From: Teichococcus rhizosphaerae
GTDB lineage: Bacteria; Pseudomonadota; Alphaproteobacteria; Acetobacterales; Acetobacteraceae
Assembly (NCBI RefSeq): GCF_002631185.1
Contig: NZ_PDNU01000015.1
Span: 1-64,000 of the forward strand
Length of the DNA: 64,000 nt
Direction: 5' to 3'
This document shows positions 17,558 to 28,053 of this stretch, piece by piece; the stretch's first letter is position 1, and each line of letters starts with the position of its first letter. The notes below the pieces were generated by a model, which did not search any database, was not told the origin of the DNA, and saw only the letters and a program-made list of their open reading frames with translations. Position numbers and translations under genes: made by a program.

Positions 17558-18223
17558 ATGCATGTCCTGGTCCTCGAGAACTCCCCCCTCGCTCCCATCG
17601 GCCATTTCGGCGACTGGCTGGCGGCGCGCCACGGCGCCTCGCTGGCCATCCTGCCCGGCCCGGCCCTGACGGCGCCCGCGCCCCTGCCGGAGGCCGACCT
17701 GCTCGTCACCCTGGGCTCTCCGAAGGCCGCCTATGACGGCGATGGCTGGATCGCCATCCAGCGCGAGCTGCTCGCCCGCTGGATCGGGGAAGGGCGGCCG
17801 GTGATCGGCATCTGCTTCGGCGCGCAGATGATCGCCTCCGCCATCGGCGGCAGCGTGGCGCCGAGCGGCACCTTCCACGAGGGCTGGATGGAGACGGCGG
17901 AGGCCAGCACGCCCCTTTGGCGCGGCCCCTGGCTGCGCTGGCACGGCGACCACGTGGCCCTGCCGCCGGAAGCCGAGGTCCTGGCGCGCTCCGAGGGCAC
18001 CATCCAGGCCTTCCGCCACCGGCGGGCGCTGGGGGTGCAGTTCCACCCCGAGGCCCATGCAGGGTGCGTGGCGGACTGGATCGGCTTCACGCCACCCGAA
18101 AGGCTGGCGGCGAAGGGGATGGAGCCGGACGCCATCATCGCGCTGACAAGGGAGCGGGATGGCAGCCTGAGGGAGCAGCGGGAGGCGCTGTTCGCGGAGA
18201 TGCTCAGGCTGGTTCAGAACTAG
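17558..18223 (+). CDS. Class I glutamine amidotransferase-like protein
   Basis: 221 residues. The GATase-1 fold carries GICFGAQMIA with nucleophile Cys86 and the QFHPEAH segment with His163 and Glu165, completing the catalytic triad. It resembles stand-alone GuaA-like amidotransferases whose substrate is unknown (glutamine or gamma-glutamyl compounds). No synthetase domain or partner is adjacent. The ATG at 17558 gives MHVLVLENSP; a short upstream extension is possible but has no support. The 173-base gap before it shows nothing I recognise. Confidence 0.88.
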   Translation: MHVLVLENSPLAPIGHFGDWLAARHGASLAILPGPALTAPAPLPEADLLVTLGSPKAAYDGDGWIAIQRELLARWIGEGRPVIGICFGAQMIASAIGGSVAPSGTFHEGWMETAEASTPLWRGPWLRWHGDHVALPPEAEVLARSEGTIQAFRHRRALGVQFHPEAHAGCVADWIGFTPPERLAAKGMEPDAIIALTRERDGSLREQREALFAEMLRLVQN

Positions 18224-18230
18224 GAAAAGG

Positions 18231-18252
18231 CCAGGGGAAGGAATTCCCCTGG
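18231..18252. terminator. Bidirectional terminator between the GATase and WD40 genes
   Basis: ccaggggaa (18231-18239) and ttcccctgg (18244-18252) form a 9-bp stem with loop ggaa. The plus side is followed by a pyrimidine-rich tract (cttctcttttc) and the minus side by ccttttcc, so it can serve both convergent genes. Confidence 0.7.
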
Positions 18253-18275
18253 GACCGCTTCTCTTTTCTGCAGGT

Positions 18276-19331
18276 TCAGCCGCGCCTGGACAGGTCCACC
18301 AGGCCGGCAAAGCCGGTTTCGGTGCCGAAGGCCAGATGCGTGCCGGTGGCGTTCCAGGCCAGGGCAGACACCGCGCCACGGCCGGGCGCGGCCACGGGGA
18401 CGATCTTGCCGGAGCCGATCTCGGCCATCAGCACCAGCCCGTCCTGAAAGCCGGCGGCCACCACCTCGTGCTGCGGGTGGCAGGCCACCTGGGTGCAGAG
18501 CACGCCATCGCCCCCCGCCAGCTCCACCGGCGGCTTGCCCATCGGCCCGCCGGCGAAGAACGGCCACAGCACCACGCAATCCGCCCCCGCCGTGGCCATC
18601 CACCGGCCCTTGCCGGTGAAGGAGAAGGACTTGATCTTGGTGGGGTAGCCGGACATCCGCATGTCCTGCTGGTCGGTCAGGCGCCAGCCATGCAGCGCGT
18701 TCTCCTGCATGGTGGAGACCACATGCGTGCCGTCCGGGCTGAACGCCACGAGCTGGTGGCTGCCCTTCCAGGGAAGCACGCGCGGCTTGTCCTCGCGGCT
18801 GTTGACGAACCACAGGCTGACGCCGTTGTAGTGCCCGGCCGCGATGCGCTTGCCCTTGGCGTCGAACGCCACGCCGCCCACGGTGGAGGGGTGCGCCAGC
18901 GCCTTGAGCTTGGCACTCGCCTTGTCCAGCAGGTGCACCGCCTTGCCCACCGCCACGGCGCGCAGGCCGGAGGGATGGGTCGCGATGTGCTCCACCCACT
19001 TCATCATGCCGAAATCGGCCAGCGCCGACACGCCGCCATCGGGCAGGACGCGCAGCAGCTTGCCGTCGTCGCCGCCCGACAGGAAGCCGTCGGCGAAGTC
19101 CGGCACCAGCGTCAGGCAGGCGCCGTCATGCGCTTCCAGCCTGCGCCACTCCGCCTCCGGCAGGGCCGGGTCGGCCAGGTGCAGCGTGCCGTCGCCCAGG
19201 CCGAAGGCGGCGCCCTTGCCGTCCCGCCCGAAGGCCACGCCCACCACCCAGGCGCCAAGTTCCCGCCCAGCCCCGCGCGTGGAAAGCAGGAAGTCGGCGT
19301 CCTCGACGCTTCCGGTCATGCCCTCGCTCAT
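18276..19331 (-). CDS. WD40 repeat protein
   Basis: 351 residues composed of WD40-type beta-propeller repeats: for example GVAFDAKGKRIAAGHYNGVSLW, LVAFSPDGTHVVSTMQENALHGW, SFSFTGKGRWMATAGADCVVLW and ALAWNATGTHLAFGTETGFAGLV. No signal peptide, so cytoplasmic. Such propellers act as protein-binding platforms. The ATG at 19331 overlaps the stop of the CobW GTPase gene (ATGA), so the two are made together, which suggests a functional link with metal delivery. No catalytic domain is visible. Confidence 0.9.
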   Translation of the reverse strand: MSEGMTGSVEDADFLLSTRGAGRELGAWVVGVAFGRDGKGAAFGLGDGTLHLADPALPEAEWRRLEAHDGACLTLVPDFADGFLSGGDDGKLLRVLPDGGVSALADFGMMKWVEHIATHPSGLRAVAVGKAVHLLDKASAKLKALAHPSTVGGVAFDAKGKRIAAGHYNGVSLWFVNSREDKPRVLPWKGSHQLVAFSPDGTHVVSTMQENALHGWRLTDQQDMRMSGYPTKIKSFSFTGKGRWMATAGADCVVLWPFFAGGPMGKPPVELAGGDGVLCTQVACHPQHEVVAAGFQDGLVLMAEIGSGKIVPVAAPGRGAVSALAWNATGTHLAFGTETGFAGLVDLSRRG

Positions 19332-20311
19332 GCGGCCCCCTGGGAGGCGACGCAGCCCTCGAAGCCGCGGCGCAACTGCGGCCGGTTCAGATTGCGGCCG
19401 ATGAACACGATCTTGGACTTGCGCGGGTCGCCTTCCTTCCACGGCCCGATGAAGTCGCCATCGGCGATCATGTGCACGGCCTGGAAGGCGAAGCGGTTCT
19501 CCTCGCCCTGATAGGCCAGGATGCCCTTGGTGCGCAGCAGGTCCTGCCCCTTGGCCTGGAGGAGCTGGCTGATCCAGGCGTTGAACTTCTCGGCGTCGAT
19601 CGGCTGCGACACCTCGAAGGACATGCTCATCACCTCCTCGTTGTGCTCGTGCTCGTCCGAGGTGAGGAAGTCCGGCTCGCGCTCCAGGATGCGTTCCAGC
19701 TTGAAGGCGTCGCGCCCGATCACGCTCTCCACCGGCACGGCCGACCTGGTGGCGCGCCGGATCTCGGCATAGGGGTTGATCGCCTTGATGCGGCGCTCCA
19801 CCTCGGCGGCCTCGTCCTCGCTCACCAGGTCCATCTTGTTGAGGACGATGAGGTCGGCGAAGGCGATCTGCTCCTCCGCCTCCTTGCTGTCCGCCAGCCG
19901 GGCGATGAGGTTCTTGGCGTCCACCACGGTGACGATGGCGTCGAGGCGCGTCGCGCGCTTGACGTCCTCGTCCATGAAGAAGGTCTGCGCCACGGGGGCC
20001 GGGTTGGCCAGGCCCGTGGTCTCGACGATGATGCCGTCGAACTTGCCGCGCCGCTTCATCAGCCCGCCCAGGATGCGCACGAGGTCGCCGCGCACGGTGC
20101 AGCAGATGCAGCCGTTGTTCATCTCGAACACTTCCTCGTCGGCGTCGATGACGAGGTCGTTGTCCACGCCGAGCTCACCGAACTCGTTGATCACCACGGC
20201 GAACTTCTTGCCGTGGTTCTCGGTGAGGATGCGGTTCAGCAGCGTGGTCTTGCCGGCGCCGAGATAGCCGGTCAGCACGGTGACGGGAACGGTGTCGCTG
20301 GTCTCGCTCAT
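19328..20311 (-). CDS. CobW/COG0523-family GTPase (metal chaperone type)
   Basis: 327 residues. G3E GTPase with Walker A GYLGAGKT (residues 15-22), the metal-binding GCICC motif (Cys68, Cys70, Cys71), Walker B/TTGLANP (ETTGLANPAPV), the NKMD guanine motif and a C-terminal CobW_C domain. A short acidic/His stretch DEHEHNEE is a possible metal site. Members insert or deliver Zn, Co or Ni to target proteins. The downstream WD40 gene overlaps by four bases. An imperfect palindrome at 20368-20390 lies 57 bases before the start and could be a metalloregulator site. Confidence 0.93.
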   Translation of the reverse strand: MSETSDTVPVTVLTGYLGAGKTTLLNRILTENHGKKFAVVINEFGELGVDNDLVIDADEEVFEMNNGCICCTVRGDLVRILGGLMKRRGKFDGIIVETTGLANPAPVAQTFFMDEDVKRATRLDAIVTVVDAKNLIARLADSKEAEEQIAFADLIVLNKMDLVSEDEAAEVERRIKAINPYAEIRRATRSAVPVESVIGRDAFKLERILEREPDFLTSDEHEHNEEVMSMSFEVSQPIDAEKFNAWISQLLQAKGQDLLRTKGILAYQGEENRFAFQAVHMIADGDFIGPWKEGDPRKSKIVFIGRNLNRPQLRRGFEGCVASQGAA

Positions 20312-20367
20312 GGGGGCGATCTCCTGCCGGGGAAACGTCGTCGGGACGTCGCTGGGGCGTCGTTCGG

Positions 20368-20390
20368 GGAATGTCATATGATACGGTTCC
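20368..20390. promoter_or_regulatory. AT-rich imperfect palindrome upstream of the CobW GTPase gene
   Basis: The site centres on the palindrome tcatatga (20374-20381) within ggaatgtcatatgatacggttcc, whose outer bases ggaa/ttcc also pair. It partly matches the alphaproteobacterial Zur-type box (left half TGTxATA good, right half poor). It could equally be a -10 region. Confidence 0.35.
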
Positions 20391-20539
20391 CCCCGAAGGT
20401 CACGGGGGGCGGCGGGACAGAGTGGGCATGGCTGCCAGAAGGAAGCGGGGGCCGGCATGCCGGCGGCCCGGCCTGGGGCGGGGCGGATCGGCCGCCCGCG
20501 GGTGCCGCGCCGGCCAGGGCCGGGCCTTCGCCCGGCTGC

Positions 20540-20606
20540 CCATGGTGGAAGGCCCATGGTGGAAGGCCCGTGCGGATGGCCCGTGCGGAAGGCCTGTGTG
20601 GAAGGC
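20540..20606. repeat. Short tandem repeat, five copies of 13-14 bp
   Basis: Units ccatggtggaaggc (20540, 20554), ccgtgcggatggc (20568), ccgtgcggaaggc (20581) and ctgtgtggaaggc (20594) follow each other directly. It lies in the 383-base gap 20312-20694 between two minus-strand genes; besides this repeat and the palindrome at 20368-20390 I see nothing else in that gap. Confidence 0.75.
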
Positions 20607-20694
20607 CGGGGGACGGGCGCCCAGAGCGCGGACCCGGAACGCGGGCCTGGAGCGGGGCAGGGTCCGGGGAAGGGCCTGCCTTCCCCGGAAGCGG

Positions 20695-22020
<1,326 letters not shown>

Positions 22021-22181
22021 GGCCAATCCTGCACAGCCGGGGCGGATGGCGGGAAAGGCTAGGCCGGTTGCGGGCGGAAGGCGAGAGGCTTCCCGCGATC
22101 CGCGCGAGACTCGGCGGAATGATGCGCGCGGGGCCGCCGCGCCGGCCTATCCTGCGGCCCGGAAAGCGAAGGGATGGGGCG

Positions 22182-23084
22182 ATGATGCGGCGGATCGAGG
22201 CGGGCGTGCTGTCCGTGGCCTACCGGGAAACCGGCCCGGCCGGCGGGCCGGTGGCGATCCTGCTGCACGGCTTCCCCTACGACATCCATGCCTGCGAGGC
22301 CGCGGCGGAGATCCTGGCGGAGCAAGGCTGGCGCTGCGTCGTCCCCTTCCTGCGCGGCTATGGCGGCACGCATTTCCTTTCGGACGGGACGCCGCGCTCG
22401 GGCCAGCAGGCGGCGCTGGGCGCGGACCTGCTGGCGCTGATGGACGCGCTGCGCATCCCGCGCGCGGTGCTGGCGGGCCATGACTGGGGCGGCCGCGCGG
22501 CCTGCGTCGTCGCGGCGCTGTGGCCGGAGCGGGTGCGCGGGCTGGTCAGCTGCGGCACCGGCTACAACATCCAGGACATCGCCCGCGCCGGCGAGCCGGC
22601 GCCGCCGGAAAAGGAGCTGCGCTACTGGTACCAGTACTACTTCCACACGGAGCGCGGCCGGGCGGGCCTCACCCGCAACCGGCGGGAGCTGTGCCGGCTC
22701 ATCTGGCGGCTCTGGTCGCCGGAATGGCGCTTCGACGACGCCACCTTCGGCCGCAGCGCCGCGGCCTTCGACAACCCGGATTTCGTGGAGGTCGTCATCC
22801 ACTCCTACCGGCACCGCTTCGGCGGCGTCCCGGGCGACCCGGCGCTGGACGGGGTCGAGGCGCGGCTGGCGGCGCGGCCCGCCATCGGCGTGCCCGCCAT
22901 CGTGCTGCAGGGCGACGCGGACGGGGTGGAGGGGCCGCTCCCGGCGGAGGACAGGGCGGCACCGCATTTCACCGGCCCCTATGCGCGCCACGTCCTGCGG
23001 GGGATCGGGCACAACCTGCCGCAGGAAGCGCCGGAGGCCTTCGCGCGGGCGGTAATGGCGGTGGGAAAGGAGGAGGCCGGCTGA
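22182..23084 (+). CDS. Alpha/beta hydrolase (epoxide hydrolase / haloalkane dehalogenase-like)
   Basis: 300 residues. Oxyanion motif LLHGFPYD near residue 27, nucleophile elbow GHDWGG with Asp101, and a C-terminal catalytic His in GIGHNLPQEAP. An Asp nucleophile, not Ser, places it in the epoxide hydrolase / haloacetate dehalogenase subgroup of alpha/beta hydrolases; between them lies a cap rich in aromatic residues (YWYQYYFHTERGR). A purine-rich gaaagcgaaggg precedes the ATG at 22182. Natural substrate unknown. It converges on rdgB. Confidence 0.88.
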   Translation: MMRRIEAGVLSVAYRETGPAGGPVAILLHGFPYDIHACEAAAEILAEQGWRCVVPFLRGYGGTHFLSDGTPRSGQQAALGADLLALMDALRIPRAVLAGHDWGGRAACVVAALWPERVRGLVSCGTGYNIQDIARAGEPAPPEKELRYWYQYYFHTERGRAGLTRNRRELCRLIWRLWSPEWRFDDATFGRSAAAFDNPDFVEVVIHSYRHRFGGVPGDPALDGVEARLAARPAIGVPAIVLQGDADGVEGPLPAEDRAAPHFTGPYARHVLRGIGHNLPQEAPEAFARAVMAVGKEEAG

Positions 23085-23093
23085 CCTTCCCCC

Positions 23094-23714
23094 TCAGCCC
23101 TTCAGGCAGGCCTCGGCCAGCATCCGGAACGCGTTGGCGCGGTGGCTGATGGCGTGCTTGCCGGCCTTGTCCATCTCCGCAAAGGTCTGGCCCTGGCCGG
23201 CGGGCTGGAACATCGGGTCGTAGCCGAAGCCGCCCGGGCCGCGCGGCGGCCACACCCACTCGCCCATGGCGCGGCCCTCGAAGCCTTCCACATGCCCGTC
23301 CGGCCAGGCCAGCACCAGCGCGCAGGTGAACCAGGCGGCGCGGTCGGCATGCGGGGCGGCGAGGGCGTGCACCTTCGCCATGGCGGCGGCGTAGTCGCGC
23401 CCGCCGCCGGGAAGCTCGGCCCAGTCGGCGGTGTGGACGCCCGGCGCGCCGTCCAGCGAGGCGACCGAGAAGCCGCTGTCATCGGCCAGCGCCACCAGCC
23501 CGGAGGCGCGGGCGGCGGCCAGCGCCTTCAGCGTGGCGTTGCCGAGGAAGGTGGCCTCGGTTTCCTCCGGCACCGGCAGGCCAAGCTCCCTGGCGCTGAC
23601 GATCCCGATGCCATACTCGGCCAGCAGCGCGGCGTTCTCCGCCACCTTGCCCGCATTGTGGCTGGCCATGACGATGCGCCGCTCCGTCAGGCGGCGGTGC
23701 GATGCCCCGCTCAC
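23094..23714 (-). CDS. rdgB: RdgB/HAM1-type XTP/dITP diphosphatase
   Basis: 206 residues. House-cleaning enzyme that hydrolyses dITP, XTP and related non-canonical purine nucleotides. Motifs: [23 protein letters not shown] (catalytic Asp), [13 protein letters not shown], and the C-terminal [15 protein letters not shown] with SHRANAF. An internal ATG at 23669 would cut the first beta-strand; the GTG at 23714 keeps it and overlaps the rph stop as GTGA, so I chose it. The rph-rdgB pairing is common in alphaproteobacteria. Confidence 0.94.
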   Translation of the reverse strand: MSGASHRRLTERRIVMASHNAGKVAENAALLAEYGIGIVSARELGLPVPEETEATFLGNATLKALAAARASGLVALADDSGFSVASLDGAPGVHTADWAELPGGGRDYAAAMAKVHALAAPHADRAAWFTCALVLAWPDGHVEGFEGRAMGEWVWPPRGPGGFGYDPMFQPAGQGQTFAEMDKAGKHAISHRANAFRMLAEACLKG

Positions 23715-24427
23715 CGGCCGATCGCCCGGCGCTGGGCGGCGAAGAGCGCCTCCGTCCCCGTGCGCGCCAGCCCCAGCATGGCGGCGAGCTGCGCGTCGGA
23801 GAAGGGCGCGCCCTCGGCGGTGCCCTGCACCTCGACGATGCCGCCCTTGCCGGTCAGCACGAAATTGGCGTCCGCCTGGGCGTCCTTGTCCTCGGCGTAG
23901 TCGAGGTCGAGCACCGGCTCGCCCTTCCACAGGCCGCAGGAGATGGCGGCCACCTGGTCGCGGATCGGGTTGCCGCTGATCAGGTTCTTCAGCACGCAAT
24001 GCTCGAAGGCCTGGTGCAGCGCCACCCAGGCGCCGGTGATGGCGGCGCAGCGGGTGCCGCCATCGGCCGTCAGCACGTCGCAATCCAGCACCACGGCCAG
24101 CTCGCCCATCGCCCGGCGGTCCACCACCGCGCGCAGGCTGCGGGCGATGAGGCGCTGGATTTCCTGCGTGCGGCCGGACTGCCTGCCGCGCGCCGCCTCG
24201 CGGTCGCCGCGGCTGTGGGTGGCGCGCGGCAGCATGCCGTACTCGGCCGTCACCCAGCCCTCGCCCTTGCCGCGCATGAAGGAGGGCACGCGCCCTTCCA
24301 CGCTGGCGGTGCAGAGCACCTCCGTGTGGCCCACCCGGATGCGGCAGGAGCCCTCCGCGTGCCGGGCCACGCCGGTTTCCAGGCTGACGGTGCGCAACGC
24401 GTCGGGGGCGCGGCCGGAAGGGCGCAT
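23711..24427 (-). CDS. rph: Ribonuclease PH
   Basis: 238 residues, normal length. Phosphorolytic 3'-5' exoribonuclease trimming tRNA 3' ends. Family motifs: N-terminal [73 protein letters not shown], and [19 protein letters not shown] (phosphate site and acidic residues). The end overlaps rdgB by four bases. Confidence 0.97.
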   Translation of the reverse strand: MRPSGRAPDALRTVSLETGVARHAEGSCRIRVGHTEVLCTASVEGRVPSFMRGKGEGWVTAEYGMLPRATHSRGDREAARGRQSGRTQEIQRLIARSLRAVVDRRAMGELAVVLDCDVLTADGGTRCAAITGAWVALHQAFEHCVLKNLISGNPIRDQVAAISCGLWKGEPVLDLDYAEDKDAQADANFVLTGKGGIVEVQGTAEGAPFSDAQLAAMLGLARTGTEALFAAQRRAIGR

Positions 24428-24488
24428 GGGCGTGGGTCTTTCGGTGGTGGGGTGGGCTGGAACGGAATGCGGCGGTGGCCGCGGCCTG

Positions 24489-24941
24489 TCAATTCGCGGT
24501 GCGCTCCACCGCCGGCCCGGCGCCGCCGGCGAGCTGCCGCAGGCAGGCGGCCTCGGTGCGGCGCTCGGTGCCCGAGGCGCGCGCCGCGGCATAGCTGACG
24601 CGCAGCGCCGCGCCGGGCGCGTCGTCGCGGTCCAGCACCACGTCGAGATGGCAGAAGGACGTCTGGTAGAGCCAGATCTGCGCCGCGCCCTCGGTGCGGC
24701 GCAGGCGCGGCTCGCCCAGCCAGCGGCGCACCGCCTCGGGCGACTGGCCGAGAAGCTGCGCGGCGCGTTCCGGCGTCCCCTCCAGCCGTGGCAGGACGGG
24801 GGCGGCGGTCGGCTGCATGCCGGCCAGGTTGGCGCGGTAGCTTTCCAGCACCTCCTGCAGAACCGCGCGCGGATCGGCCGGAGAGGGCTGCGCGGCGCAG
24901 GCGCCGAGCAGCAGCAGGGCGGTCAGGAGGAGTGGACGCAT
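24489..24941 (-). CDS. Putative lipoprotein, SmpA/OmlA-like
   Basis: 150 residues. Signal peptide with lipobox LLGAC (Cys15), then a domain with [23 protein letters not shown] and [20 protein letters not shown]; the 'threshold-x-G-x-P...W-Y' pattern resembles the SmpA/OmlA (BamE-like) fold, but the match is by eye. A third Cys near the end (EAACLRQL) could pair with the one in SFCHL. Likely periplasmic, membrane anchored. It lies between the bactofilin gene and rph, same strand, 62 bases before rph. Confidence 0.7.
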   Translation of the reverse strand: MRPLLLTALLLLGACAAQPSPADPRAVLQEVLESYRANLAGMQPTAAPVLPRLEGTPERAAQLLGQSPEAVRRWLGEPRLRRTEGAAQIWLYQTSFCHLDVVLDRDDAPGAALRVSYAAARASGTERRTEAACLRQLAGGAGPAVERTAN

Positions 24942-24990
24942 GGGCGGTGGGGCGGAAGGCCGGCGGGGGGCGGACCCCCCGCGCCGCCGG

Positions 24991-25668
24991 TCAGACCTCC
25001 GCGGCGGGAATGGCGAGCGGCGAGGGCGCGTAGCTGTGCTGCGGCGCGCTGTCGCTCAGCATCTCCATGCGGCCGGAAAGCTGGCCGCCTTCCTCCACCT
25101 GGAGCTTGCGGCAGCGGGCCACGCCCAGCACCCGGCCGGTGCCGCGGATGATCAGGTTGCCGCGCGCCGTCAGCGTACCGTCGAAGGTGCCGGCGATCTC
25201 GGCGTCGTCCACCTCGACCTCGCCCTTGAACACGCCGCTCGGGCTGATGAACAGCTCGGCCGCCTGCATCATCTGGCTCTCGATGGTGCCCTCCACCACC
25301 AGCCGCTCGGCATCCGTCACGGTGCCCTGCAGGCTGATGCCCTTGCCCACGACCATGGTGCGGCGCTCGGTGGCGGCGGCGGGAAGGGGCGCGCGGGCGG
25401 CGGCGGCGGGGGCCTGGGCCTGGCCCTGGGCCGGAACCCCGGCATTCACCGGCGGCCGTGGCGGCATGCCCATTCCGGCGGGGGGCTGGCTGGGCTTCGG
25501 CGGCAGGTTCATGGCGGCCTCCTTGCTGGGCGCGGGGCGGAAGGGGGGAACGGCGAGGTCCGGGTCGCGCGCCACCGGAACGGTGGTCGGCGCGCCGGGG
25601 CCTTCCTCTGCCCCTCCCGCGCCGGGCGCGGGCTGGATGGGCTCTTCGCGACGGCGGAAGATGGACAT
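24991..25668 (-). CDS. Bactofilin (polymer-forming cytoskeletal protein)
   Basis: 225 residues. A Pro/Ala-rich disordered N-terminal third (residues 1-100) precedes a right-handed beta-helix bactofilin domain (about 100-205): TMVVGKGISLQGTVTDAERLVVEGTIES, GVFKGEVEVDDAEIAGTFDG, LTARGNLIIRGTGRVLG. Bactofilins self-assemble into filaments that localise cell-wall or polar proteins. No M23 peptidase gene is adjacent, as it often is. It diverges from the PfkB kinase. Confidence 0.93.
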   Translation of the reverse strand: MSIFRRREEPIQPAPGAGGAEEGPGAPTTVPVARDPDLAVPPFRPAPSKEAAMNLPPKPSQPPAGMGMPPRPPVNAGVPAQGQAQAPAAAARAPLPAAATERRTMVVGKGISLQGTVTDAERLVVEGTIESQMMQAAELFISPSGVFKGEVEVDDAEIAGTFDGTLTARGNLIIRGTGRVLGVARCRKLQVEEGGQLSGRMEMLSDSAPQHSYAPSPLAIPAAEV

Positions 25669-26033
25669 ACGCTCCCCCTGTGCAACGGCTGGGTATGAAG
25701 CCTCGCGCGGGGGCCCTGCGGCGGGCCGGCGCGCTCCTGTCCCCGGCTATCACGCAGGGCCCCGTCCGGACAACGGGGCGGGCGCAACGAATCCCCCTTT
25801 TTCCGGAAGCTCGGGCGGGCCGCCCGGGGGCGGTGCCCGTCGGGCGCGGCAGCGGGCGCAACGGAAGGGGCGGCGGGCGGGCGCCGTTCCGCCAGCCAGG
25901 ACGCCGCGCCCGCGCCGCCAGATGTGAGCGGGAGGGCAGGGCGCGGCGCCCGCCCTATGCCCGGCGGCGCGGGGCTGCTATCGGCGGTGCTGCGCGGCAC
26001 CGCCGCATCCCCGCAGAGCACAGGGTTCCCCAC
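25669..26033. other. Divergent intergenic region between bactofilin and PfkB kinase genes
   Basis: 365 bases, extremely GC-rich, with no frame I would call a gene. One perfect 9-bp hairpin (25982-25990 with 25997-26005) lies 29 bases before the kinase ATG. Otherwise I see no repeat, riboswitch or clear promoter. Confidence 0.5.
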
Positions 26034-27014
26034 ATGGCCGCCTCCACCCTCGACATCCTCGGCATCGGCAACGCCATCCTGGACGTGCTGGCCCGCGCCG
26101 AGGAGGGCTTCCTGGCCGCGCAGGGCATGACCAAGGGCGCGATGGCGCTGATCGACACCGCCCGCGCCGAGGCGATCTACGCCGCCATGGGCCCCGGCAT
26201 CGAGAGCAGCGGCGGCTCGGCCGGCAACACCTGCGCCGTGGCCGCGGCGCTCGGCGCCCGCGTGGGCTTCCTGGGCAAGGTGGCGGAGGACGCGCTGGGC
26301 CAGGTCTTCGCGCACGACATCCGCGCCACCGGCGTCACCTTCCCCACCGCCCCGCTGCGGGGCGGCGACCCCACGGCGCGCTGCCTGATCCTGGTCACGC
26401 CGGACGGGCAGCGGACCATGAACACCTATCTCGGCGCCTGCGTGGCCTTTGGCGAGGAGGACGTGGACGCGGCCATGGTGGCCTCCGCCGCCGTCACCTA
26501 CCTGGAGGGCTACCTGTTCGACCCGCCGGCGGCGCAGGCCGCCTTCCGCCGCGCCGCCGCGCTGGCGCACCAGGCCGGGCGGCAGGTGGCGATCAGCCTG
26601 TCCGACCCCTTCTGCGTCGGCCGCCACCGCGAGGCCTTCCGCGCCTTCGTCGCCCGCCAGGCCGACATCGTCTTCGCCAACGAGGCGGAGATCATGAGCC
26701 TCTACGAGACGGACAGCCTGGACGCGGCGATCGAGGCGGTGCGGGGCGAGGTGAAGCTCGCCGCCATCACGCGCTCCGAGCGGGGCAGCGTGATCGTGGC
26801 GGGCGAGGCGACGCACGAGGTCGCCGCCGAGCCCGCCCGCGTGGTGGACACCACCGGCGCGGGCGACGCCTATGCCGCGGGCTTCCTGGCCGCGCTCACC
26901 CGGGGCCGCGCCCTGCCGGAATGCGGCCGCTGGGGCTCGGTGGCGGCGGCCGAGTGCATCGGCCATTTCGGCGCCCGTCCGCAGGCCGAGCTGAAGGCGC
27001 TGGTCGGCGCCTGA
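26034..27014 (+). CDS. PfkB-family carbohydrate/adenosine kinase
   Basis: 326 residues. The ribokinase-like fold starts with ILGIGNAILDVLARA, has GGSAGNTCAVAAALGARVGFLGKV (PfkB signature 1) and the catalytic signature 2 VVDTTGAGDAYAAGFLAAL with the base Asp in GAGDAYA. The N-terminal 'IGNAILDVLA' and the TMNTYLGAC segment are typical of alphaproteobacterial adenosine/sugar kinases. Substrate, adenosine or a sugar, cannot be decided here. The AEC transporter gene follows after 25 bases, same strand. Confidence 0.92.
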   Translation: MAASTLDILGIGNAILDVLARAEEGFLAAQGMTKGAMALIDTARAEAIYAAMGPGIESSGGSAGNTCAVAAALGARVGFLGKVAEDALGQVFAHDIRATGVTFPTAPLRGGDPTARCLILVTPDGQRTMNTYLGACVAFGEEDVDAAMVASAAVTYLEGYLFDPPAAQAAFRRAAALAHQAGRQVAISLSDPFCVGRHREAFRAFVARQADIVFANEAEIMSLYETDSLDAAIEAVRGEVKLAAITRSERGSVIVAGEATHEVAAEPARVVDTTGAGDAYAAGFLAALTRGRALPECGRWGSVAAAECIGHFGARPQAELKALVGA

Positions 27015-27039
27015 GGCCGGCGCGGGGGAGGGAGGCCCG

Positions 27040-27951
27040 ATGGGTCCCTGGCTCGACGCCTTCGTCGCCACCTTCGGGCTGATCGGCCTCGGCGCGCTGC
27101 TGCGCCGGCGGGTGCTGACCGACGCGGCGGTCTGGGCCGGCATGGAGAAGCTGGTCTTCACCGTGCTGCTGCCGGCCCTGCTGGTCTCCTCCATCGGCGC
27201 GGTGAAGCTGGCCGAGCTGCCGCTGGGCGGCATGGCCGGCGCCATCTGGGGCGCGCTGCTGCTGGGCGCGGCGCTTTCCCTGCTGCTGGCGCGCGGGCTG
27301 GGGCATGGCCACGCCACCGCCACCTCCGTGCTGCAGGGGGGGATCCGCTTCAACACCCTGCTCGCCTTCGCCGTGGCGGGGTCGGTCTACGGGGCGGCCG
27401 GCATCGCCTTCGGCGGCATCGCCACCGGGCTGATCGTGCCCTTTGTGCAGGTCCTCATCACCCTGGCGTTCAGCCTGGGCGGCACGCGCCGGGCGGACCC
27501 GCTGCGGGTGCTGCGGCAGATGGTCACCAACCCGCTGCTGCTGGCCTGCGCGGCGGGGCTCGCCCTTTCGCTGGTGGGCGGTGCGCCGCCGGGGCTGGCC
27601 GGGCTGCTGCGCAGCCTGGCGCAGGGGTCGCTGGCCATCGGGCTGCTTTGCGTCGGCGCGGCGCTGACGCCAGGGGCACTGGCGGCCAGCCCGCTCACCC
27701 AGGGGCTGACGGCAACGCTGAAGCTGTTCGCGGTGCCGGCGATCACCCTGGCGCTCGGCCACGCCCTGGGGCTGGAGGCGCAGGCGCTGGCCGTCGCCGT
27801 GCTGTTCATGGCCCAGCCCACCGCCACCACCGCCTATGTGCAGGCCCGCGCCATGGGCGGCGACGCGCCGCTGATGGCGGCGATGACCACGACGCAGCAC
27901 CTCCTGGCCATGGTGACGCTGCCGCTCTGGGTGGCGCTGCTGGCGCTTTGA
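27040..27951 (+). CDS. AEC-family (auxin efflux carrier-like) transporter
   Basis: 303 residues, about ten hydrophobic segments in two halves. Features: FVATFGLIGLGALLRRRVLT at the N-terminus and RFNTLLAFAVAGSVYG in the middle, with the second half opening at NPLLLACAAGLALSL. These inner-membrane carriers export or take up small organic acids (malate/malonate-type). A strong ggggagggagg ribosome site precedes the ATG. It is probably co-transcribed with the PfkB kinase upstream. Confidence 0.9.
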   Translation: MGPWLDAFVATFGLIGLGALLRRRVLTDAAVWAGMEKLVFTVLLPALLVSSIGAVKLAELPLGGMAGAIWGALLLGAALSLLLARGLGHGHATATSVLQGGIRFNTLLAFAVAGSVYGAAGIAFGGIATGLIVPFVQVLITLAFSLGGTRRADPLRVLRQMVTNPLLLACAAGLALSLVGGAPPGLAGLLRSLAQGSLAIGLLCVGAALTPGALAASPLTQGLTATLKLFAVPAITLALGHALGLEAQALAVAVLFMAQPTATTAYVQARAMGGDAPLMAAMTTTQHLLAMVTLPLWVALLAL

Positions 27952-28053
27952 GGCGGGCGCGGGAGGCGCGATGTTCCGCCCCCGCGCGCACCCCTGGTAT
28001 CTTTGTGCGGCGCCAGGACGCGCGTGACGATCGGGAAGGGCATGGAGCAGGCG

